Shown here in pieces: positions 30,372 through 36,259 of a stretch of DNA of 36,259 nt. Source of the DNA: Secundilactobacillus pentosiphilus (GTDB lineage: Bacteria > Bacillota > Bacilli > Lactobacillales > Lactobacillaceae). Under the pieces are notes generated by a model. The model was not told the origin of the DNA, did no database searches, and was given only the letters and a program-made list of their open reading frames with translations. Within the stretch, counting starts at the first letter, position 1. The number at the start of each line of letters is the position of its first letter. The DNA lies in contig NZ_BCMI01000024.1 in assembly GCF_002217985.1 (NCBI RefSeq), positions 1 to 36,259 on the forward strand, read 5' to 3'. The position numbers and the translations under genes are program-made.

Positions 30372-31550
30372 TTAACCCTCGTGTGGTGCGAGTTTCTTAG
30401 CAAACATCTTCTTATCAAATTCATCGGGCTGATTAGAAATATGCATTGCCGATTTTAGATAACCGTTAATGAATTCCCAAAAAGTGTCAGTAATACCAAT
30501 TTCTGGGAGATCGGAAATTGATATTGTGTAGCGGATGGCATTTTCGTCATTCTTTTCAATTTTTTGAACCCACTGCGGTTCCCGAAGCAGTTCACGGCCG
30601 ATACCAACAAAGTCGAGGCCATCATCAATGACTTTTGCGGCGTCTGCTGGTGTTTCCACGGCACCAACACTAATAAGAGGCAGACGCTGCTTCAATACCT
30701 GCTTGATTTTGTCAATAATCGGTTCTGAATCGTTTTCGTCATTTAAGGATGTTCGCCAAACGTAACCCATCGAAATATGGAGATAGTCAATTGGCTGATT
30801 ACCTAGCAAGTCGACTAATTTCAACGTGTCCGCTAACCGAATCCCTGGCGTTTCAACTTCTTCTGGAGAAAGCCGGTAGCCTAAAATAAATGGGGTGTTT
30901 GCGTTAGCGTTGATGGCATCTTGGCAGGCTTTGATCACGGCTAGTGGGAAGCGGGTCCTGTTTTCAAAGGAGCCGCCCCATTTGTCCGTTCGCCGATTAG
31001 AGTGGGGTGAAAAGAATTGCTGTACCAGATAGGTATTGGCACCGTGAATTTCGACACCGTCAAAGCCAGCTTCTATGGCACGTCTGGTGGCCTGACCAAA
31101 GGCAGTAATGATTTCTTCAATCTCAGCTTCTTTTAAAGGCCGAGGAGTTTCTGCCCCTAGTCGGTTAGCTGGAATATCACTCGCTGATTCGGGTTGAACG
31201 CCCCGGAGAATTTGTGAATTAGTCATTCGTCCGGCGTGGAAAATCTGGAGAATTGCTTTACTGCCCTTTGATTTAATGGCCGTGGCAATTTTACGCAGGC
31301 CAGGGATGAATTTATCGTCAGCAACTGACAGTTCACCCTCAATTCCTTTACCGTGCGGCGTGACGTTAGCGACCGCCGTGATGATCATGCCTGGGCCACC
31401 AGCTCGCTGAGCGTAGTAGTTAACTTCATTGGATGTGACACGGCCGTCCGCAAAAGCGCTTGCTTCAGTCATCGGGGCCATGACCACCCGGTTTTTGACT
31501 TCCGCTCCGTTTTCAAATTTATAGGGTTTTAAAAAATTGTAGTTTGCCAA
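30372..31550 (-). CDS. Old-yellow-enzyme-family NADH:flavin oxidoreductase
   Basis: The protein has 392 residues from TTG at 31550 (MANYNFLKPYKFENG), which fits the family start and lies 10 bases after AAGGA; GTG 31559 and TTG 31556 are too close to that site. A TIM-barrel FMN enzyme: NRVVMAPMTEASA, HAGRMTN, VEIHGANTYLVQQFFSPHSNRRTDKWGGSFENRTRF with His169 and Asn172 for substrate binding, and DFVGIGRELLREPQWVQKI at the phosphate-binding end. It has no C-terminal FeS/FAD extension, so it is of the YqiG/NemA-like single-domain type that reduces enones or nitro compounds with NAD(P)H. A good promoter overlapped by a cre box indicates carbon catabolite repression. Confidence 0.92.
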   Translation of the reverse strand: MANYNFLKPYKFENGAEVKNRVVMAPMTEASAFADGRVTSNEVNYYAQRAGGPGMIITAVANVTPHGKGIEGELSVADDKFIPGLRKIATAIKSKGSKAILQIFHAGRMTNSQILRGVQPESASDIPANRLGAETPRPLKEAEIEEIITAFGQATRRAIEAGFDGVEIHGANTYLVQQFFSPHSNRRTDKWGGSFENRTRFPLAVIKACQDAINANANTPFILGYRLSPEEVETPGIRLADTLKLVDLLGNQPIDYLHISMGYVWRTSLNDENDSEPIIDKIKQVLKQRLPLISVGAVETPADAAKVIDDGLDFVGIGRELLREPQWVQKIEKNDENAIRYTISISDLPEIGITDTFWEFINGYLKSAMHISNQPDEFDKKMFAKKLAPHEG

Positions 31551-31585
31551 AATCAACACGTCCTTCTTTTTTTAGTAACATGCAC

Positions 31586-31614
31586 AGAATATCACAATGT
31601 TTGTAATTTTGTAA
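31586..31614 (-). promoter_or_regulatory. Promoter of the old-yellow-enzyme gene
   Basis: On the minus strand, TTACAA (31614-31609) and TATTCT (31591-31586) with exactly 17 bases between. Confidence 0.65.
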
Positions 31615-31623
31615 GCGCTTTAT
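31609..31623. promoter_or_regulatory. Cre box (CcpA) over the reductase promoter
   Basis: TTGTAAGCGCTTTAT, fitting the cre consensus at all but one position, overlaps the -35 box, so CcpA binding should repress the gene. Confidence 0.6.
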
Positions 31624-31706
31624 ACTGAAAGCGTGAAGCAAAAATATTAATTAAGGCATCGAACTAAAGCGTTTGAACTCAACGAAAAAGTCACTAATTC
31701 CCGTCT

Positions 31707-32306
31707 TTAATTCAAAACAAACCCCTTTAAACGTGATTGCTGGTACTGCCGTTCAACTTCAAATAAAATTTCTAATCCCCGTTCAAAGTAGGGCACCACG
31801 TCGAAATTACCCGACTGAAAGCACCAGTTAATTTCATAGCCCTCAAATAGCAATACCGAGTTGGTGTACAACTCAGCCGCTTCTGATTGATTTTGAATAA
31901 TGCCAGCTTTTTGGGCTTGTTGAATCAGCGTTGTCACGTAGCGATCGGTGCTGTCATTAAAATCAAACGTATGCTGATTGCGTTTGAGGTTGGAAACGTA
32001 CAGCTGGCTGTAAAGATCGGGGCCCATCTCCGTGATCACCCCAATAGTGCGTTCATAAAACGTGTAGATTTTTTCCAAGTCGTTCTCACCAGCGTTGGTT
32101 GCCAGCAGCTCTTGCGGCAGGCGAGTGATCAGCGTTCGGAAATAAGTGCTTATCAGCTGGTCTTTATTTTCAAAATGGTAGTAAAAAGTTGGTTTAGTAA
32201 TATCACATTTTGTGCAAATCTCATTGATGGTTACTTGATCAAATGACGATTGTTTGAATAGTTGGATTGCCGTACTCATAATACTGGCATCAGTTGCTTT
32301 GGTCAT
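31707..32306 (-). CDS. TetR-family transcriptional regulator
   Basis: The product has 199 residues. The N-terminal helix-turn-helix is typical: IMSTAIQLFKQSSFDQVTINEICTKCDITKPTFYYHFENKDQLISTYF. The C-terminal helices form the ligand domain (YERTIGVITEMGPDLYSQLYVSNLKRN..., LLFEGYEINWCFQSGNFDVVPYFERGL). GGAGGT lies 7 bases before the ATG chosen at 32306. Divergent from the fumarate-reductase-like flavoprotein, with a symmetric element between the two promoters, so it most likely represses that gene and itself. It may also affect the reductase gene beyond. The ligand is unknown. Confidence 0.9.
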   Translation of the reverse strand: MTKATDASIMSTAIQLFKQSSFDQVTINEICTKCDITKPTFYYHFENKDQLISTYFRTLITRLPQELLATNAGENDLEKIYTFYERTIGVITEMGPDLYSQLYVSNLKRNQHTFDFNDSTDRYVTTLIQQAQKAGIIQNQSEAAELYTNSVLLFEGYEINWCFQSGNFDVVPYFERGLEILFEVERQYQQSRLKGFVLN

Positions 32307-32355
32307 TGTCGATACCTCCAATTTAAACACTATCAGTATAACATTATCTGACTGG

Positions 32356-32370
32356 ACTTTATAAAAGTCT
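32356..32370. promoter_or_regulatory. Candidate TetR operator in the divergent region
   Basis: GACTTTATAAAAGTC (GACTT/AAGTC arms) lies midway between the two genes. Wider symmetry exists: AACACTAT (32327-32334) and ATAGTGTT (32386-32393) flank it at similar distances. Confidence 0.4.
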
Positions 32371-32447
32371 TACCAAGGTAATAAAATAGTGTTACAATGC
32401 TGTTAATAAATGAACAAAGTCAATTTATACGGAAGGAAGTCGTTGAG

Positions 32448-34280
32448 ATGAGTAAACAATTTGTGGGTGCGGTTCAAGGGTTTCACGGGATTGTTAAGGC
32501 AACCATCACGGTAGATGATGATAACCGGCTAATCGATGTTGTTCCAGACGTTAAGTCGGGGACTGTAGGGGCGCTTGGAATCAATGAGATGCAGGCCAAA
32601 ATGAAAGCGGTTAATTCGGCGGATGTAGACGCCGTTTCTGGCGCCACCGTGAGTGCCAGCAGCTTTAAAAACGCGGTGCAAAAAGCGATGGCGGTAGCTA
32701 AGGGTGATTTGACAGCCCAAGAAGCGGTTGATATTAATGTGGCTAATCCGTATCAAGAGACTGAAAATGATGCCATCACGGGTGCTTCTCATCGACCAAA
32801 TGAAACGCCGCAAAATACTTCGGTAGCCACACCAGCTGTTGCGTATTCACCCGAATTAAAGTTTGATGCTAGTTACGATGTGGTAGTAGTCGGTGCTGGT
32901 GGCGCGGGCCTAGCCGCGGCTGCGGAGGCCGCGCGAAATGGCCTCTCTGTCTACATTAGCGAAAAGAGCGGGATTCCCGGTGGTACGACTAACTTTTCCG
33001 GTGGTGTGGTTCAAGCGGCGGGCACTAAACTCCAAAAGACCACCACGAAATATAAGGATGACACCCCAGAAAAACACGCTAAACTCTGGTTAAAGGCGGG
33101 AGAGAACACCGTTAATCCCGATTTAGTCAAAGATTTAGCCGAAGGGGCACCGAAGAACATTGAATGGTTATCAAAGCTCGGCTTGAACTGGATCAGTGTA
33201 TACGGACACTGCCACATTCCGTACGTTGATGATGCTGACTTTGCTGACCGGATTCACGTTTACGATAATGGCACAGGAACTGGCGGCGGCATGGGCGATG
33301 GCCTGGTTTTGACACAAACTCTTCTAAAGGCAGCACAGGAAGCCGGTGCGGTGATTAAGTATGAAACACCAGCGATTGCGTTAGTCCAAGATCAAAGCAG
33401 TAAAGCAGTGCACGGGGTTAAAGTACGCCACCAAGGGACTGATAAATTAATTGAAGCGAAGCGCGGCGTTATTTTAGCAACGGCCAGCATTGATCATAAT
33501 CCAGCCCTTGCCAAAGCGTTTAACCAACAACACTATAACGACTTGATGTACAATACCTGCCTGTCAGCCAAATCCGATACGGGCGATGGTTTGATGATGG
33601 GATTATCCGCGGGTGCTGCCGTGAGCGGTATGGGCGGAACGATTGATTTTTGCGGGAAGACTGGTAACGGGACCAATAACCAGATACCAACGATCCCACT
33701 GATCTTTGTCAATGGTGCCGGTAAGCGGTTTGTGTGTGAAGACGCCACATACGCTTACCAGTACCGGGCTATTTTCCAGCAGGAAAAGCAGTTAGAAGCA
33801 CCCACTTACATGATCTTTGACGGCGATTCTATTCACGAACCCGGTAGCGTTTGGACGGATGAAACCTTAGCCAAAGACGTTGCCGATGGAGTAGTTAAAA
33901 AAGCGCAATCAGTGGCGCAACTTGCCGAACTACTGCACATCCCTGAAGCTAATTTAAACGACACAATCAAAACCTGGAACCAAAACATGGCAGGTCAAAA
34001 AGACTTAGAATTTGGTCGGCAGACTGGTTTGAAGCCACTGCATGCACCGTTTTATGCTTATCATAATAAAGCAACGAACCTTGGTGCCATTGGCGGGTTG
34101 ACCATTAACGTTGACGGACAAGTCTTAGATGCCTTTGACCGTCCAATTCAGGGTCTGTACGCGGCTGGCTTGAACGCCGGCGGCTGGATTGGGCCTTACT
34201 ATCCTGGTTCAGGAACAGCTATTTCGGGTATCGTTCACCAAGGACGGAAGGCTGCACAAACGTTGGTAAACTTGCAGTAA
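32448..34280 (+). CDS. Fumarate-reductase-like flavoprotein (FMN-binding + FAD-binding domains)
   Basis: The product has 610 residues from ATG 32448 (GGAAGGAAG upstream). Residues 1-85 form an FMN_bind domain with the flavinylation motif SGATVS (Thr67 as acceptor of covalent FMN added by ApbE). A linker leads to an FAD_binding_2 domain: YDVVVVGAGGAGLAAAAEAARNG (GxGxxG at 149-154), GGTTNFSGGVVQAAGTK, VRHQGTDKLIEAKRGVILATA and the C-terminal GGLTINVDGQVLDAFDRPIQGLYAAGLNAGGWIGPYYPGSGTAISG. This is the architecture of soluble fumarate and urocanate reductases. No signal peptide, so it is cytoplasmic. The exact acceptor (fumarate, urocanate, acrylate-type) is not fixed by what I can see. Divergent from a TetR gene; likely an NADH- or flavin-linked electron sink. 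Confidence 0.9.
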   Translation: MSKQFVGAVQGFHGIVKATITVDDDNRLIDVVPDVKSGTVGALGINEMQAKMKAVNSADVDAVSGATVSASSFKNAVQKAMAVAKGDLTAQEAVDINVANPYQETENDAITGASHRPNETPQNTSVATPAVAYSPELKFDASYDVVVVGAGGAGLAAAAEAARNGLSVYISEKSGIPGGTTNFSGGVVQAAGTKLQKTTTKYKDDTPEKHAKLWLKAGENTVNPDLVKDLAEGAPKNIEWLSKLGLNWISVYGHCHIPYVDDADFADRIHVYDNGTGTGGGMGDGLVLTQTLLKAAQEAGAVIKYETPAIALVQDQSSKAVHGVKVRHQGTDKLIEAKRGVILATASIDHNPALAKAFNQQHYNDLMYNTCLSAKSDTGDGLMMGLSAGAAVSGMGGTIDFCGKTGNGTNNQIPTIPLIFVNGAGKRFVCEDATYAYQYRAIFQQEKQLEAPTYMIFDGDSIHEPGSVWTDETLAKDVADGVVKKAQSVAQLAELLHIPEANLNDTIKTWNQNMAGQKDLEFGRQTGLKPLHAPFYAYHNKATNLGAIGGLTINVDGQVLDAFDRPIQGLYAAGLNAGGWIGPYYPGSGTAISGIVHQGRKAAQTLVNLQ

Positions 34281-34327
34281 TTTTTGTTTAGAGTAGGAAA
34301 GGAGGCTGTGACATAAGTCTCTTAATT

Positions 34328-34375
34328 CAAAAGCAGGTAGTTAAAATCCTCGGATTTTTAACTACCTGCTTTTTT
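34328..34375. terminator. Hairpin/terminator inside the left end of the IS1182 element
   Basis: AAGCAGGTAGTTAAAA pairs with TTTTAACTACCTGCTT and is followed by TTTT. It would stop transcripts entering from the upstream gene. Confidence 0.8.
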
Positions 34376-34377
34376 GA

Positions 34378-34383
34378 TATAAT
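34378..34383 (+). promoter_or_regulatory. Transposase -10 box
   Basis: A perfect TATAAT directly after the hairpin's T-run; the -35 (TTTTTA, 17 bases upstream) lies in the hairpin stem and is weak. A GTATCGG/CCGATAC hairpin follows just before the ribosome binding site. Confidence 0.5.
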
Positions 34384-34449
34384 GACAGAAAAAAAGAGTA
34401 TCGGTTGCCCCCGATACCCTAAAAATCATCCCCGAAAGGACAATCCAAC

Positions 34450-35997
34450 ATGACAAATTATAACATGAATCAAACAATTTTACCGCTAACTACTGACTAT
34501 ACCGTTCAAAAAGATAGTCCTGCTTACTATATTAATGAACTGGTTGAGTCACTCTCAATCAAGGAGCACTATCTATTCGGTCGTCCTCGAGAATATGATT
34601 TGGGTGCCATGATGAAGCTGGTTCTTTTCGCCTACACGCGTGGGGTCTTTAGTAGTCGCCGAATCGAAACCTTTGCGGTGGAAAACTTAACGGCTCGTTG
34701 GCTGACTCAGGAACAGATGCCCACTTACCGGACGATCTGTCGCTTCCGAATTTCCGATGAGTTAGAAACTTTGATTCACGATGGGTTAGACCAGTTGGTT
34801 GACTACTTGCGTCGTCAAAACTTAATCGACGATGTGACTTTTATTGATGGTACCAAGATTTTGGCTGATGCCAATAAGTATAGTTTTGTCTGGCGAAAAA
34901 ATATCGTGCGCTTTGATCAGATGAATCGTGAAGCCATCCAAAAAATCTTGGCTGATATTAAGCAAGCCTACGGCGCAGCTTTCGTTCCAGAAGATACTAA
35001 TCTAACATTAGAAATGATGGATGAAGTCATCACCCGACTAGAAGACCGACTTGATAAATTGAATGACGAAATCGAGCGACAACCCCAATTATCGCCTAAC
35101 CCAGCTAAGCAATCACGTCGTCATATTAAAAAAATCAAACGGCAATTAAACCAGCGTAAAGCAAAAATGATTGAACACCAGAAACAAATGGAAACCTTTG
35201 GTGACCGCAATAGTTATTCTAAAACTGATCAGGATAGCACCTTCATGCGCGTCAAAGAAGATCCGATGCTGAACGGTCAGCTGAAGCCAGCCTATAATTT
35301 ACAAATCGCTACTAATAATCAATTCGTATTAGGTTTTGGTTTATTCCAGCGCCCAACTGATACGAAAACTTTAATTCCATTTCTGAGTACCTTATCAAAT
35401 ACCAACGCGTTGGCTGAGCACATCGTGGCTGATGCTGGTTATGGTTCAGAGGCTAATTACCGCACAATAGAAGATAACTATCAGCATCATCAAGCCATCA
35501 TTCCGTACGGAACGATGTTAAAAGAACAAAGTCGTCAATGGCAGTCCGATGATCGTAAAGTGATGAACTGGACCTACTTCGCTGAGGACGATTATTATAT
35601 TGATCAACGGGGCGTTAGATTTAACTTTCAGCGTTATTCTCAACGTACTGACAATAGTGGTGTTACGCGTGATTTCAAAATCTATCGCGCAGAAAAATTC
35701 GACGAGGATCACCAAGTTATCCCAGCAGCCCTAACGCAGTCTGGACAAACCCGATATATCAGTATCAATCCCAGCTGGGAATATTTTAAAGCTCAACAAC
35801 GGGAACGATTAACCACGGAAACGACCGCGCAAATTTATGCCCGACGTAAAATAGATGTCGAACCAGTCTTCGGTAGAATGAAGGCTTCTTTAGGATTCAA
35901 ACGATTTATGGTCCGAGGCTTGAACAAGGTAACCAAGGAAACCGGTATCGTCATTATGGCGTTAAACATGGCAAAAATGGTCAACATTAGGGGATAA
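34450..35997 (+). CDS. IS1182-family transposase
   Basis: The product has 515 residues and looks full-length for IS1182. The N-terminal DUF772-like part reads YYINELVESLSIKEHYLFGRPREYDLGAMMKLVLFAYTRGVFSSRRIETFAVENLTARWLTQEQMPTYRTICRFR. The DDE catalytic part includes VTFIDGTKILADANKYSFVWRK (first Asp), a coiled basic linker (RRHIKKIKRQLNQRKAKMIEHQKQ), HIVADAGYGSEANY (second Asp) and RRKIDVEPVFGRMKASLGFKRFMVRG (Glu). AAAGGA lies 10 bases before the ATG. No frameshift or stop is present, so the enzyme is probably active. Confidence 0.95.
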   Translation: MTNYNMNQTILPLTTDYTVQKDSPAYYINELVESLSIKEHYLFGRPREYDLGAMMKLVLFAYTRGVFSSRRIETFAVENLTARWLTQEQMPTYRTICRFRISDELETLIHDGLDQLVDYLRRQNLIDDVTFIDGTKILADANKYSFVWRKNIVRFDQMNREAIQKILADIKQAYGAAFVPEDTNLTLEMMDEVITRLEDRLDKLNDEIERQPQLSPNPAKQSRRHIKKIKRQLNQRKAKMIEHQKQMETFGDRNSYSKTDQDSTFMRVKEDPMLNGQLKPAYNLQIATNNQFVLGFGLFQRPTDTKTLIPFLSTLSNTNALAEHIVADAGYGSEANYRTIEDNYQHHQAIIPYGTMLKEQSRQWQSDDRKVMNWTYFAEDDYYIDQRGVRFNFQRYSQRTDNSGVTRDFKIYRAEKFDEDHQVIPAALTQSGQTRYISINPSWEYFKAQQRERLTTETTAQIYARRKIDVEPVFGRMKASLGFKRFMVRGLNKVTKETGIVIMALNMAKMVNIRG

Positions 35998-36012
35998 AAC
36001 CCTGACTTTATT

Positions 36013-36068
36013 CAGAAAAAAGGTTTATCGAGAAATCAAATTTTGATTTCTTCGATAAACCTTTTTTG
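36013..36068. terminator. Hairpin/terminator inside the right end of the IS1182 element
   Basis: AAAAAAGGTTTATCGA and its complement enclose a GAAATCAAA/TTTGATTTC stem; very long, nearly perfect, with T-runs in both directions. Confidence 0.88.
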
Positions 36069-36165
36069 AAAGCTATGATTTATGACTTAAGTCACAGCCT
36101 CCTTTGCTTTTAAAATGAGAAAGGCTATTTGGGGATTAATAAAAAGAGCTAAGGTCACTGACGTG

Positions 36166-36197
36166 TACCCCCAAAGTTGGAAACAACTTTGGGGGTA
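36166..36197. promoter_or_regulatory. Hairpin at the IS3 end masking the orfA ribosome binding site
   Basis: TACCCCCAAAGTTG and CAACTTTGGGGGTA pair perfectly around GAAA. The 3' arm contains the GGGGG ribosome binding site of orfA, so transcripts entering from outside would hide it. Confidence 0.7.
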
Positions 36198-36202
36198 TTT
36201 CT

Positions 36203-36259
36203 ATGACTAAAATTTCCTGGGATACTAAAATTATAGCTATTAAAGCATATTTAACAGGG
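36203..36259 (+). CDS. IS3-family orfA, first 19 codons
   Basis: MTKISWDTKIIAIKAYLTG, cut by the window edge. It resembles the start of the helix-turn-helix protein OrfA of IS3/IS150-group elements. The GGGGG site 6 bases before the ATG lies in the terminal hairpin. Confidence 0.65.
   Translation, partial: MTKISWDTKIIAIKAYLTG

Larger units (their letters stand above)
34298..36105 (+). mobile_element. Complete IS1182-family element
   Basis: Terminal inverted repeats AAAGGAGGCTGTGACATAAG (from 34298) and its complement ending at 36105 match except for one base in 22. The outermost few bases could be target sequence, so ends are accurate to about 5 bases. No direct target duplication is obvious. 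It contains one transposase gene with hairpins at both ends and is inserted about 20 bases after the stop codon of the flavoprotein gene. Confidence 0.88.
36159..36259 (+). mobile_element. Left end of a second IS3-family element (partial)
   Basis: Starts with the 24-base repeat TGACGTGTACCC... that matches, inverted, the end at 29-52. Inside it a 14-bp perfect hairpin lies over the region before orfA. The element continues past the window edge. Confidence 0.8.

Overview
The window looks like chromosomal DNA from a heterofermentative-type member of the Lactobacillaceae. The pointers are an S-layer protein of the Levilactobacillus brevis SlpA type, two large surface proteins with LPQTxE sorting signals and a KxYKxGKxW-like signal peptide, CcpA-type cre boxes, and a NiaR/pncB niacin locus. 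The genus is inferred; Levilactobacillus, Secundilactobacillus and Lentilactobacillus all fit. No rRNA, tRNA, CRISPR array, prophage or replication origin was seen.

Layout. 1-5000: the tail of an IS3-family element interrupts an Mga-like regulator. Then come an AT-rich region with no clear gene, rarA (apparently starting at ATT), a Gdx/SugE guanidinium exporter behind a structured leader, and an IS200/IS605 element with an intact tnpB, a likely omega-RNA and a broken tnpA. 5100-7300: three small secreted proteins of one paralogous family and a YbaK-type tRNA editing protein. 7500-11800: a LacI-type regulator followed by a glutamine-amidotransferase-like protein, a double-DUF606 transporter and an Ntn amide hydrolase, with an 18-bp perfect palindrome in front; this looks like an uncharacterised uptake and amide-cleavage operon. 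11900-15700: a fourth small secreted protein, divergent pncB and niaR sharing a palindromic operator, and a secreted matrixin-like metalloprotease. 15800-22000: two tandem L-type-lectin/MucBP-like LPQTxE adhesins. The downstream one has lost its signal peptide to a frameshift, and its promoter overlaps a 30-bp near-palindrome. 22200-30300: a CopZ-like chaperone, a fifth small secreted protein, an acyltransferase-3 membrane protein, an overlapping pair of lipoproteins (one beta-lactamase-like), a HAD phosphatase, a 27-aa ORF coupled to a small membrane protein, a secreted protein and an SlpA-like S-layer protein. 30370-34280: an old-yellow-enzyme reductase with a cre box, a TetR regulator and a divergent flavinylated fumarate-reductase-like flavoprotein. 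34298-36259: a complete IS1182-family element, then the start of another IS3-family element with nearly the same terminal repeat as the one at the left edge.

As a whole this is an accessory, envelope-oriented region. At least ten genes encode exported or wall-attached proteins, interleaved with metabolic operons that have clear local operators. Mobile elements bracket it. The two IS3-family ends are in the same orientation and enclose about 36.1 kb. All functional calls rest on motif recognition by eye; no database search was run.
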